Assembly: GCF_020536995.1 (NCBI RefSeq)
Contig: NC_068357.1
Location: 71,656,968-71,720,967, forward strand
Direction: 5' to 3'
DNA: 64,000 bases
From: Dreissena polymorpha
Taxonomy: Eukaryota; Mollusca; Bivalvia; Myida; Dreissenidae
The notes beneath the pieces were generated by a model that did not search any database, was not told the origin of the DNA, and saw only the letters and a program-made list of their open reading frames with translations. Position numbers and translations under genes: made by a program. Positions 47,301 to 52,885 of the stretch are shown one piece after another (position 1 is the stretch's first letter; every line of letters begins with the position of its first letter).

Positions 47301-47409
47301 GGAGTTTATTGAGGATGTGAAAGTATCGTGCACTGTGAAAAATAAAGCATTAAAACGGAAAAGTGGAACCTCTGGTAGAAGTACGGGTGTGAAAAAATCT
47401 AGAAAATAA
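17237..47409 (+). CDS. FBXO28: F-box only protein 28 orthologue (spliced, four coding exons)
   Basis: Joining 17237-17338, 42315-42563, 42932-43121 and 46943-47409 gives 335 codons plus TAA, with matching intron phases (0, 0, 1) and GT..AG at every junction. Residues about 8-50 form the F-box (LLEMPDEIIEGIMSYLSFHE), which binds Skp1. Residues about 60-180 carry the FBXO28 signature (LPRRESERRNHPLARHVDIL, LCCFIPGK, LQELRDISSMAMEHFDEKIA). About 205-275 is a coiled coil, and the end is lysine/arginine-rich (VKKSRK). The human protein has 368 residues with the same order. By family knowledge it is the substrate-recognition subunit of an SCF ubiquitin ligase. Intron 1 is about 25 kb and full of transposons. 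The reading frame is intact. The start is the first ATG before the F-box. Confidence 0.93.
17399..18118. other. FBXO28 intron 1, 5' part
   Basis: No supported gene or structured repeat between exon 1 and the pogo-type element. A 95-codon open frame at 17383-17670 has no recognisable domain. Confidence 0.5.
18119..18685 (-). pseudogene. C-terminal part of the pogo transposase, with a PHD-like zinc finger
   Basis: Same strand, one frame off from the catalytic part. It holds NKACPMCKCSCRMKKDEQK, a serine-rich stretch, two stops, then FHDLSDSDEELDDDIPCCMC and a C4HC3 pattern: CCMC, CDKC, HLAFC, FFCPKC. Spacing matches PHD fingers, which usually read histone H3 tails. The continuous acid-rich linker in the same frame argues the finger belonged to the transposase and not to a neighbouring gene. 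Confidence 0.75.
18119..19972 (-). mobile_element. Pogo/Tigger-type DNA transposon with PHD-like C-terminus (decayed)
   Basis: Minus-strand coding sequence in the order N-terminal psq-type helix-turn-helix (SLNLAYKAVHEKGVKVKTAA), CENPB-type DNA-binding domain, DDE_1 catalytic domain, cysteine-rich linker, PHD-like finger. It lies in intron 1 of FBXO28, antisense to the gene. Coding is disrupted by one frameshift after the catalytic domain and by two stops (TGA, TAA) near 18347-18355. Terminal inverted repeats were not identified. The 5' end abuts a 20-bp minisatellite and no in-frame ATG precedes the first DNA-binding domain. Confidence 0.9.
18717..19973 (-). pseudogene. Tigger/pogo transposase, DNA-binding and DDE domains
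   Basis: About 418 codons stay open. Residues about 33-75 form the psq HTH, about 90-160 the CENPB HTH, about 175-370 the DDE_1 domain. The catalytic acids are recognisable: FNMDETG (first D), IYDGHASH (second D) and LLQPLDVGVFGPFK (third D), giving the DDD set usual for pogo elements. Such enzymes cut and paste at TA targets. The 3' end shifts frame at KTIPL; the following sequence in another frame (ESFREKDPIGKVKALKGGEE) is the natural continuation. The missing ATG start and the frameshift imply an inactive copy. Confidence 0.9.
19966..20181 (+). repeat. 20-bp minisatellite, about 11 units
   Basis: Tandem copies of CACTCACTCACTCGCCCAGT with a few length variants (an extra CACT) and point variants near both ends. 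The array directly adjoins the 5' end of the pogo transposase coding region. Open frames across it (THSLTRPV repeats) are artefacts of the period. Confidence 0.95.
20182..21369. other. FBXO28 intron 1 spacer
   Basis: Mostly unremarkable AT-rich sequence. At 20630-20672 a doubled motif (CGATACGATGAGGAGGGGCG, then the same again) matches the end of the inverted-repeat element at 31.5-31.9 kb, so a fragment of that family lies here. Confidence 0.5.
21375..22734. mobile_element. Non-autonomous element, TAGTG ends, 5-bp target duplication TTTGG
   Basis: The element starts TAGTGTTTTTCCCAGG and ends CCTGGGAAAAACACTA, and is flanked by TTTGG at 21370-21374 and 22735-22739. Subterminal regions on both sides are rich in GCCCTTTT and CGCGC blocks in inverted arrangement. 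It is 1360 bp long with no transposase. A 33-codon frame at 22092-22193 is the only notable internal feature. It is grouped with the elements at 28467, 29360 and 30015 by target-duplication length. Confidence 0.8.
22092..22193 (+). other. Short unassigned open frame in the TAGTG element
   Basis: It reads MADHTELNCDSAKMANNVVN then DRINNGDYTLRRN and a TAA stop. It could be an N-terminal exon remnant of the element's former protein or chance. No donor site follows. Confidence 0.2.
22740..24260. other. FBXO28 intron 1 spacer
   Basis: No supported coding sequence. A CAGGGCTCGCGCTG motif at about 23845 resembles a hAT-like terminus, but no partner end with matching target duplication was confirmed. 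Confidence 0.4.
24288..25874 (+). CDS. LINE reverse transcriptase (open but interrupted by insertion)
   Basis: A single open frame of over 500 codons. Blocks in order: NYRPISLTCVLCKVMEHIVA, QHGFRSKLSCETQL, ILLDFSKAFDKVNH, TSGVPQGSVLRPLLFLLYIN, then IRLFADDTAVYI with both catalytic aspartates, and DAKYLGVSITSDLSWNKHIN. It would copy element RNA into DNA at the target nick. No internal stop or frameshift was seen up to the insertion point, so this copy was young when interrupted. The N-terminal endonuclease is absent, so it was already dead on arrival. Confidence 0.9.
25875..27057 (+). mobile_element. Tandem-repeat-cored element inserted in the LINE
   Basis: This 1183-bp insertion separates two in-frame LINE halves. 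It has TATCCCCACGC near its left end (25903-25913) and GCGTGGGGATA near its right end (27045-27055). The core is six units of about 150 bp. The right part carries an ACGGACAGACAGAC-type run and ends in a T7/A5 hairpin. A short AAC is shared at the junctions. No protein is encoded; frames across the tandem units are artefacts. Confidence 0.85.
25915..26800 (+). repeat. Six tandem units of about 150 bp
   Basis: Units begin near 25939, 26092, 26240, 26390, 26538 and 26690, each with CCCAGGGTTGG followed by GGGGCCATGCATAGTTGAGA and TTGACCGTATTGTCATAAGA. Units differ by a few percent. They form the core of the element inserted into the LINE. Confidence 0.95.
27058..27450 (+). pseudogene. LINE C-terminal region, downstream of the insertion
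   Basis: It continues the LINE frame: KIEKVQHRAARWVITDYSYH, LDKLGWRSLENRRYDSRLLM, then YPAVIPATIVLWNSLPANIV and a TAA stop. This is the usual C-terminus of CR1-like ORF2 proteins (W-SLP motif). It has no start of its own. Confidence 0.85.
27656..28416. repeat. Diverged direct repeat, copy A (core 27900-28190)
   Basis: Aligns in the same orientation with about 28915-29205: CGGACTGTCGTTTTCGG, GAATACACATGCGGT, GAAAGAC.ATAA and TTTCAGGATTTCAAATTTAGG-like blocks in the same order. Identity looks like about two thirds. No coding sequence is supported. Confidence 0.6.
28467..28824. mobile_element. Non-autonomous element, CAGGGCC ends, 5-bp target duplication AGCAC
   Basis: The element starts CAGGGCCGGGG and ends GGGCCCTG, with AGCAC at 28462-28466 and 28825-28829. 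The interior has TTCCCC/GGGGAA-type runs. It is 358 bp, non-coding, and inserted between the two halves of a diverged direct repeat in FBXO28 intron 1. Confidence 0.8.
28915..29205. repeat. Diverged direct repeat, copy B
   Basis: Matches 27900-28190 in order and orientation; see that entry. Between the copies lies the CAGGGCC element. Confidence 0.6.
29360..29856. mobile_element. Non-autonomous element, CAGGCCTTTTCC ends
   Basis: Inverted ends CAGGCCTTTTCC and GGAAAAGGCCTG, with TTTTT directly on both sides (29355-29359 and 29857-29861). That duplication is low-complexity, so it is weak on its own but fits the 5-bp pattern of its neighbours. The interior has repeated TTGGGAAAA motifs and no coding sequence. 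Confidence 0.7.
30196..30905 (+). mobile_element. Tandem-unit element with four 146-bp copies, nested
   Basis: Opens TGTCCCCCACTATAGTTGTG (a hairpin) and CATATTGTTTTTGCCCTGTC. It then has about four units with TTTTGCAATATTGAAGATAG, TTGATATTTGGCATGCATGT and GGTCAAGGTCATCCTTCAAG, and ends GGGGACATTGTGTTTCACAA. This architecture is common in bivalve repeats. A truncated relative of the opening lies at about 36018-36130. Confidence 0.85.
31304..31341. repeat. A18-T20 perfect palindrome
   Basis: Eighteen adenines followed directly by twenty thymines, inside the right part of the CAGTG element. Length may be affected by sequencing or assembly. Confidence 0.9.
31474..31893. mobile_element. Short inverted-repeat element with ATAGTATCGGCCCT ends
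   Basis: Left CTCATAGTATCGGCCCTTCT is mirrored on the right by AGGAGGGCCGATACTATGA, preceded by a second partial copy of the same motif (AGATACTATGAGG). About 420 bp, no coding capacity. A related end fragment lies at 20630-20672. Confidence 0.65.
31894..32764. other. FBXO28 intron 1 spacer
   Basis: A moderately GC-rich patch at about 32180-32280 (GCGATGGGTGTTCAGATCAA region), otherwise AT-rich. No supported gene. Confidence 0.4.
32765..33339 (+). pseudogene. LINE endonuclease fragment
   Basis: Reads FIWIFGDFNMPDMDWQTDSP, NILDLFLTNS and LGSSDHDIVF. GDFN and SDHD are conserved catalytic motifs of LINE exonuclease/endonuclease/phosphatase domains, and both are retained. The N-terminal part of the domain is missing. 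Confidence 0.85.
33252..33794 (+). pseudogene. LINE linker between endonuclease and reverse transcriptase
   Basis: Contains LPWISHAIVKLIRKRDKLYS, KLKRSKTPNPQKVTQFKSLK and FYSFIKSNKNENSGVAPL. This corresponds to the region just upstream of the reverse-transcriptase fingers, also seen at 24300-24600 in the other copy. Confidence 0.8.
33776..34969 (+). pseudogene. LINE reverse transcriptase with altered active site
   Basis: Blocks include NYWPISLTCIASKLMEHIL, QHGFRSKCSCETQLIGFT, IIMDFSKAFDKVQHVDHRKL and LSGVPQGSVLGPCLFLAYIN. The catalytic box reads LFANDTVVY where FADD is expected: the first aspartate codon is AAT. A TAA at 34634-34636 interrupts the frame, which resumes at about 34688 with STEQSKYLGVTLGQNLNWAP. 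The copy cannot be active. Confidence 0.85.
35002..35235 (+). pseudogene. LINE C-terminal fragment
   Basis: ISALNWKTLEYRRCQATLVM and FFKIRNDLVAV match the C-terminal region LDKLGWRSLENRRYDSRLLM..FYKIVHGLVAV of the other LINE. The terminal W-SLP segment has been lost. Confidence 0.75.
35333..36924. other. FBXO28 intron 1 spacer with a repeat fragment
   Basis: Holds a truncated bivalve repeat start at about 36018-36130 (GTCTCCCACCACTTTAGTGG and a TGTCTGTCTGTCC run) and a pyrimidine-rich patch near 36215-36260. Nothing coding is supported. Confidence 0.45.
36925..41358 (+). repeat. Bivalve tandem element expanded into a higher-order array
   Basis: Opens ATGGTGAGCTTTTGTGATCG and ends GGGCCTTTCAGGCCCTCTTG, the usual edges of this repeat family. 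Units of about 150 bp carry TTAACACTCTAGAGGCCACA, AACTTGGTCAGAAGAT and TTGGATGAGTTCGAAAATGG. Between about 37383 and 40873 these units are fused to GCTCCAGCTAGG-type sequence and repeated three times as a larger block. Proline-rich or glycine-rich open frames across it are artefacts. Confidence 0.95.
37383..40873 (+). repeat. Higher-order block, 1161-bp period, three copies
   Basis: Landmark AGATTGGTCTCAATGATATC occurs at 37383, 38544 and 39705, spacing exactly 1161 each time. Copies 1 and 2 look virtually identical over their length, apart from a homopolymer. Copy 3 (39705-40873) has a handful of differences, including a shortened cytosine run near 40075, an insertion near 40616 and AGCGTGCGG for AGCGCGCGG. 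Recent unequal exchange or an assembly duplication would explain this. Confidence 0.95.
41359..42314. other. FBXO28 intron 1, 3' end with degenerate tandem units
   Basis: About 41780-42240 holds roughly three very diverged units of about 165 bp (cores near AGAATTATGGCC, GTCCAAAATTGTGTG, CTCGCTAAAACTTTC). Immediately before exon 2 lies the acceptor tract CTAGTTTTTATTTATTTTCAG. Confidence 0.5.
42315..42563 (+). CDS. FBXO28: FBXO28 exon 2 (F-box end and conserved core)
   Basis: 83 codons follow the acceptor TTATTTATTTTCAG. They include LPRRESERRNHPLARHVDIL and ETRLSLLGMSYSKYIDSGLC, nearly identical to the vertebrate protein. The donor is GGGAAG|GTCCAG, phase 0, after FIPGK, the same junction residues as in vertebrate FBXO28 (FIPGKV). 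Confidence 0.95.
42932..43121 (+). CDS. FBXO28: FBXO28 exon 3
   Basis: 63 codons plus one base. It encodes VLDELHSILYRLQSS and LQELRDISSMAMEHFDEKIA, then KSRLPTVNLPYPFSDP. The acceptor is GACGGATAG and the donor CCAT|GTATGT leaves phase 1, matching exon 4. Confidence 0.92.
43377..43580. mobile_element. Truncated foldback element in FBXO28 intron 3
   Basis: GCTCTGTGAAAAGGGGGTTT and CAGATTAGTCTGTGCAGTCC match the left half of the complete foldback at 47701-47953. The right arm ends early (about AAGCCTGTGCT). Confidence 0.75.
43965..44446. mobile_element. Inverted-repeat element with two 160-bp internal units
   Basis: Ends AACCAGGTTTTCC and GAAAACCTGGTT. Inside are two tandem units with GTCCGGGCCATAACTATGTC / GTCCTGGCCATAACTATGTC, AAAATCATTTGGCACATTTG and GACGGTGTGTCGC. 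Non-coding, in FBXO28 intron 3. Confidence 0.75.
44690..45655 (+). repeat. Degenerate copy of the GAGCTTTTGTGATC tandem family
   Basis: Opens ATGGTGAGCTTTTGTGATCA like the array at 36925 and continues with decayed units (AAACTTGCTGAGAACATTT, GGCCACATTTATT). It is much older than the higher-order block. Confidence 0.7.
45656..46690 (+). repeat. ATGCCCCCCTTCG tandem element, about five 147-bp units
   Basis: Two openings (45661 and 45971) read TATGCCCCCCTTCGAAGAA. Units share GATCATGAAACTTCATAGGT, ATTGATCATGACTGGCAGAT, GACCCCTATTGATTTTCAGG and TCAAAGGTCAAGGTCACAG. A 40-bp foreign piece at 45938-45977 (GCTAGCGCTGTCCC, TTTGAGCCAACCA) sits between the two openings. The long open frames here follow the period and are not genes. 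Confidence 0.85.
46943..47409 (+). CDS. FBXO28: FBXO28 exon 4 (coiled coil, basic tail, stop)
   Basis: After the acceptor CAAACGTTTCAG, two bases complete the phase-1 codon. The coding sequence contains a heptad-like coiled coil (from about NVQQVKRDMSEIRNSYTYYK to NQKFNDLATEFQKLRE) and ends STGVKKSRK then TAA at 47407-47409. The stop lies inside an AATAAA hexamer (47404-47409). Confidence 0.92.
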
Positions 47410-47700
47410 AGCAAAATGTCTTTGTCTTGTGATTTATTAGACGAGCATGCAGGAATGTGTTTCACAAATGACTACTAGATATTTCACATTTTAACTTGCC
47501 TGTTTGTAAGAATTGTTAAGTATCCAGTACCTTAAAAATTGTTGCATTTATATCTTTTTGTAAACATTTTTTATAAAAGATTTCATGCATAGCTCTTAGT
47601 TGCTTCTGTTCTTGGCTTTCATATTTTAATAGCTATATCATAGAAACAAACACATTGATATTTTATTTTTTTAAATGTGATATGTTTGTTTAATAAATGG
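47410..47700 (+). other. FBXO28: Probable FBXO28 3' untranslated region start
   Basis: Follows the stop codon. AATAAA hexamers occur at 47404 (overlapping the stop) and 47692. The transcript end cannot be fixed from sequence alone. Confidence 0.5.
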
Positions 47701-47953
47701 GCCGTGCTCTGTGAAAAGAGGTTTAATGCCTGTGCGTTAAGTGTCATCTCAGATTAGCCTGTGCAGTCCCCAAGGGCTAATCAGGGACGACACTTTCAGC
47801 TTTAATGGTATTTTCAGTTTCAAGAAAGTATCTTCTTAGCATAAATCCAGTTAAGCTGGAAAGTGTCGTCCCTGATTAACCTGTGTGGACTGCACATGCT
47901 AATCTGGAAGGACACTACCCACATGCATTTAACCCCCTTTTCACAGAGCACGG
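47701..47953. mobile_element. Complete 253-bp foldback element
   Basis: Left end GCCGTGCTCTGTGAAAAG, right end CTTTTCACAGAGCACGGC. The arms remain complementary well inward (GATTAGCCTGTGCAGTCC against GGACTGCACATGCTAATC, and AATCAGGGACGACACTTTC against GAAAGTGTCGTCCCTGATT). Such elements are typical of dreissenid genomes. Non-coding. Confidence 0.9.
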
Positions 47954-49358
47954 CTCAAATATGTTGCATGTTTTTATGTAAATAATTATGTAACTTTTAA
48001 TATGCAATAAGTTTGTTAATTAATATATCAGGGTACCACCATGTAAATAATGAACAGTTGTTAACTTATGTTTCAATAATTGATACAAAATACAAAACTA
48101 ACATATATAAACATAATATTTACTTCATGTTTTTGCTGTTAAGTAAAGCATTTTGTTAGTTCTCTTTGAATAGGGAAAAATGTAGATTTTGTAGCTGAAA
48201 GGATTTCTTACAGTTGATCATGTCACTTGTGAAAGATGAAGGAAGGAGTAAAATGGTTTGCAAATAGTGGGAAACCTGGTCTATTTGTCCTCAAATAGAA
48301 GTCACTTACAGCTGATGTTCACAAAACTTACGAATCGTTATGCAGGTTTAAAATGTTGGTCAAGATTTAAAATCAAGATTTAAAGTTTCTTATTGTATTT
48401 TAATAAGCAATGACCCAAGTATTCTTGCACCTGTGTTTAGGTATATGTTTGTGTCACTTCATAAAAATTAGGTCCAGTTAGGTCATAGTTCAATGTCATT
48501 TGTTAAAGATAACCAACCAGCCTTCATTAAGGGTAACTTTGTGAAGTATGAATTGATTTTAAACGCCAAGTCTGAAGTGAATGGATCATAACACACTCAT
48601 GCTCGTAATGTCAAGCTCAGTTCAAGGTCAAAGGTCAACATTCATGAGAATCAAAATAATTTTGGAATTACATGTACTTGGGATAAGTTGAAAGCAAACT
48701 AAGATGGAATGGTTCACACTATAGCAAAGTCCCTAGGTCAAAGGTAAAGGTCAAATTTAAAGTTCAAAGGGAAACTAAGAGCAATTGGCCAAGACTCTGA
48801 CAATCTTTACTTGGAAAAATCACACCTGATTGACAGACTCTCTAACCTGATCAGTGTTTGATCGCTTTTAACCATATTGGTTATACATCATAATTATGCA
48901 AGTTTTAATAAAATGCTGACATAATTATTTAGAAATGTTTGCTTTCTGTATAAGATGCATGTATGATATTGCAACCATTTGTAAACAATGTCATCATTTT
49001 TCATTTGTAAATGTTGTTATGTATGGATGTAAAATAAATTTGAAATCATGAATATCTTTCTCATTTACTCTACTGAATAGTTATATATATATATACAAAT
49101 AACCAGTAATAACATATTAACAAATTACAAGATAAGTATTGATGCAAAGCACCAAAGTTATTTGTGTATAATAGTCTCCTGTAAATCTAATTTAGATTGG
49201 CCAGTACAAGTTAATATATTTTATGCATTGAATACCTGTATTATAAATGTTGTATAACACATATATTGGATGAGACTTAAATAAACTAATAAACTCTATG
49301 AAACTGTTATCAATAATGCTAACATGTTTTCACACCATGTACAAATGTGACATATAGC
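47954..49358. other. Intergenic, with degenerate repeat near 48450-48800
   Basis: GGTCAAAGGTCAA motifs near 48470-48770 suggest a decayed tandem-unit element. AATAAA at about 49030 could serve a longer FBXO28 transcript. A (TA)n run lies near 49082-49095. Confidence 0.4.
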
Positions 49359-49586
49359 CTATAACAAAATACCAAACTCTGAGAGTGAGTTTGATCTTTT
49401 TGTCTTCGGTTCTAAATCTACTCTCAATGATTCATTCAGGTAAATAATTGCTTCTCTACGCAGTCTGTATCTTGCGATGATTTCATCGTCTCTTAATTCC
49501 TCCAAAATATCCACACATTCACAGAAAACACTTTGTCTGCGTCTGTTTTGTTCGTTTACATCAAACAACGCGACAAATTCCGCCAT
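49359..49586 (-). pseudogene. HARBI1-like (PIF/Harbinger) N-terminal fragment
   Basis: 75 codons: MAEFVALFDVNEQNRRRQSV, then LRDDEIIARYRLRREAIIYL and DLEPKTKRSNSLS. The RYRLxREAIxYL..LEPxTxRxNxLS pattern is the N-terminal helical region of HARBI1/Harbinger nucleases. The catalytic DDE domain is not present downstream on this strand, so it is a truncated fragment or an isolated exon. Confidence 0.6.
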
Positions 49587-49837
49587 ATTTACGAATATCG
49601 CAATATTTGCGATTGCCCAGAGACAGTCGTAACTTTTTAGACGAAATCATATGATTTTGGTAAGAAGCGAGTTTTATTAAGACACTGTAAAATCTTAAGA
49701 AAATCGTACGACGATCTTAGCCGTTTCTTACGATTACCTTTTGCTTACGATCGTTGATAAGACGACCTTCCGTCCTAACGTTTTTCTTTATTAGTATATG
49801 AAAATGGAGGGAGTTTTTGGCCTTAATGGATATATTA

Positions 49838-50090
49838 TTAATATATTTTGACCAGTTTAAATCCGTAGTTAAGGTTACCCCAAGCACTTGGCATTAGTTG
49901 ATTAGTTGATTTTAATTTAGTATTATGGAGGGTGTTGTGGGCAGGGGAATATGATGGCGTTTCTTTTTCTAGTAAAACCTCGCACTTATCAGCCTCAGGA
50001 TTAAATTTCATTGTCAAATCTCTTTCCCATTGTTCTAGTTGGTAGAGGTCATTTTGAAGTTGTTCTGACATACCTTATTCTACCTTTATT
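49838..50090 (-). pseudogene. CR1-like LINE fragment, antisense
   Basis: LQNDLYQLEQWERDLTMKFN followed by CEVL and later TLHNTKLKSTNQ match the region after the FADD box in the CR1-like LINEs here (LQQDLHLLELWEREWSMEFN..KCE). Several small frame disturbances occur within 230 bp. Confidence 0.75.
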
Positions 50091-50313
50091 TCACCATAAA
50101 TTTACATATTTTCCCCAGGGTTGTTTTGTTTCATTGATGTACTTGTTTCTTGTTTTACTTACGAATGACGATGTGATAGCCAAATTGCAATTACAATCAA
50201 ACGGATAGTTGCGCAATAATCAACGGTGTGTCTTAGTTTTACATATATGTTAAACAAATACAATTCAGATCGAAAATAATATTTTCAAATAATATTATAT
50301 TACAATAAAATAA

Positions 50314-50410
50314 GGGCGAAACAACCCACTTGTTAGGGCGAAACGACCCAGTGCGAAACGACTCAGGGTGACCTAGGGCGAACAAGTTTTAGGGCGAAAC
50401 GACCCGAGAC
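50314..50410 (+). repeat. Short repeats of GGGCGAAACGACCCA
   Basis: Four imperfect copies in about 100 bp (AGGGCGAAACAACCC, AGGGCGAAACGACCC, GTGCGAAACGACTCA, AGGGCGAAACGACCC), with AGGGCGAACAAG between them. Probably one end of a DNA element whose other end is not recognised. Confidence 0.7.
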
Positions 50411-51040
50411 CTTTACTTACGCACCGCTTTTTTACGACTGTATTACACTGATTTCTTTAAAAAAAAATATAATCTTCGGTATCATGCCTAAAACATATCA
50501 AAGCGCTGAAGGCACTGAAGACGTTCGCTATTGCATAATTTAACACGCAATTCATTTTTCAAAATCAGTCGCAAGTTTGAAATGAACACACGCCATCCAA
50601 CTTTATAAAGTGTGTGTGTCATAGCGCACGGGTCGAGTTTTTTGTGCACTTTTTATCATCCTTATTATTTCATAGAAATAACTTAGACAAAAAAGAAAGT
50701 ATGATGAAAATGGTAATGAAAACTTAATATAAAGAAAATTTGCAATCAAAGGAATATTTTTTCTAATATCAAATAACTATCTCACCAAGAATATAAATTC
50801 ATAATGAAAGTTCCGTGTACAAAACTTTTGATTTTTGACACCATATACAAATTCAAAATATACAATAATCTTCGTATCTTTTATATGGAGGAATAAAAGT
50901 TTATAAACATTGCTGCTTATGCTTTACTTGTTACCCGAGCAGTTCACACGGTGTCAACAACGCTGACATAATCATAGGTATAGAGCACTAATGCGCTTTT
51001 AGGCGTAGCTGTTTTACTCAGTTTTCATCTTAGTGTTTTT
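50411..51040. other. Intergenic spacer, nothing recognised
   Basis: AT-rich, no gene, inverted ends or tandem structure seen. Confidence 0.45.
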
Positions 51041-51046
51041 TACATA

Positions 51047-51301
51047 ACGCCAACAGACACGCATGAATATTTTCGAATATTTAATAAGCTGATTCGAGAT
51101 ACAACCTCTGAATTTTTGCTACATCACTGCGTATGTGCTCAATTCAAAGGATGTAGCACTGTTCAGTGTAAGGAATTCCGGACTACTCTCTGTATGCTCA
51201 AACGACACAAATTGTGGCCCTGTTACAATTACGCGTTACAATCCATCTCGCAGAATTTCACTTTCGTCTCCAAGATGAGAAAACAATCATTAGTGAAATA
51301 G
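51047..51301 (+). pseudogene. TAZ-type zinc-finger-like open frame
   Basis: In-frame sequence includes RDTTSEFLLHHCVCAQFKGC then STVQCKEFRTTLCMLKRHK and a stop. The HxCxC..C-x4-C-xxx-K/R spacing resembles the first zinc module of a TAZ2 domain (HACQCRNANCSLPSCQKMK in CBP/p300). Only one module is visible and no splice sites are obvious, so it may be an exon remnant or a repeat-borne fragment. Confidence 0.3.
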
Positions 51302-51363
51302 TATAGTGTCACGATAAGAGAAAATCGTTTAATTATCATACCACAATGTTTGCAATGACCCTC

Positions 51364-51563
51364 GTCATGCGAAAATGGGTCTTATGCCATATGCGCCCAT
51401 CATATAAATAGCCCACTCAGCTATCTCTCCTTCTGGTAAAGAGAAACATAACATATTGAGTGATTTTATAGCGAACATCATCGCCTATGGCCTGACTGCG
51501 CAAAAGCTCATGTTGGGTTTAACAAACGCTTGCCGAAACGCATAAGACCCATTTTCGCATGAC
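51364..51563. mobile_element. 200-bp element with perfect 24-bp inverted ends
   Basis: 51364-51387 is the exact reverse complement of 51540-51563 (starting GTCATGCGAAAATGGG). No target duplication is evident, and no coding capacity. Confidence 0.9.
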
Positions 51564-52129
51564 GGCGCTATTGACGTGTGATTTAAATGTGTCGAAAGAA
51601 AACTGCGTTTAAATCAAATATCAACATACGATATATTTCGATAGTGAAGAAAGATACTCATAACAAGGCATATGAGGACACATAAGAAGTGCTCTCCCGT
51701 AGTATGTTTTTTATCTACTCACACTAATGTGTGGTTTGACAATGCTAACACACATTTCATGCGGTGAATATGCAACTTACAAGTGAAAAACACAACACAA
51801 TAGTTTAACTTTTGTTAAATTGTATTTATTTATTTAGAAAAGTAAATTGCAAACTTTATTTCAAAGTCAGCGTATACACCGACTACATTTTTAAAAGATA
51901 TTTATTGTTATAAATAAATTTAATATAATATATTTAGTTGTTTTCTGTTTGAGCGATTATAAATCATTTTTGAGGTTGCCTATAGTATGCCTGTAGTAAT
52001 TGATGATCTCATATCCAACTGTCTATGTATTGAGAACTGTGAATATAAACAAGCTAAACCATCTACTGACCTTCTACTATTGCGTTGCTAGCACCCGTAA
52101 ATACAAAAGATCGCCGCTATCCGTTGAGA
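51564..52129. other. Intergenic spacer
   Basis: AT-rich, nothing recognised. Confidence 0.45.
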
Positions 52130-52885
52130 ACCGTGTGTGTATTTCAGAGTTTATTTACAGGTCCTACTGGCATCTTCACGAGGTTATGGTAGCCCGACCT
52201 GCCCCTGTGACCTTTCAGGGGAGAAAAATTAATTTAGAGCCAAAGTAGGTCAAATTTACCCCGGCTTCCCGGGTATTCGCCAAAGAAATAATTCATATCT
52301 AAATAGACCAGTGCACGGTGGCCAATGAGACCTTAATGTGCACTGGTAGTTAGACAATCTCAAAAGACAAATTCATGTCTGAGCGCAGCACCGCTGCAGC
52401 ACACAGCTCCGCCTTTATGGCCCACTTGTTGTCATCAGCCGTCGTCTTCATTCCCGAGACGGTTTCCCCAGCGCGTTGAGCGCACTAGGTACCGCCGCCC
52501 CGGGGTCTCTCTTTAAAGCCACCCCTCGATGTTCTTTGGTTCCCCCCCGCGCAGAAGCACAGATCCAGGTCCGTCCCGTATGTCCCCCACACTGGTGGTC
52601 TCGCTGTGCCGCCGTCCCCGGCCCTCTTCAGACGGGACCTCTGGCAGGTCCGGGCCGGCGAACTCTCGACGATAAACAGCGGGTGACAAGTCCGCTGCAT
52701 CTTGGAGAAGACAGCAATCCCAGCAGTGTGGAAGACGTCCGGCTCGAGGGCGACGGACTCTGCTGGATTAGCAGAGCCACCCGCAGAAGTTCCCCTCTAT
52801 AAGGAAATATGTACAGGTGAGAAAATCTTCTGCGGGCGACTCTCGCCTCGGTCGCGACGCGCACGCTCCAGCAGCTGACCGAGAA
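52130..52885. repeat. Dispersed GC-rich repeat, copy 2
   Basis: Second copy of the repeat at 50-790, same orientation, ending at GCTGACCGAG (about 52884). Identity is about 80% by eye. Here it is followed by AACCAAAGAACG and no LINE, so the LINE in copy 1 is not an obligatory part of the repeat. Confidence 0.8.
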
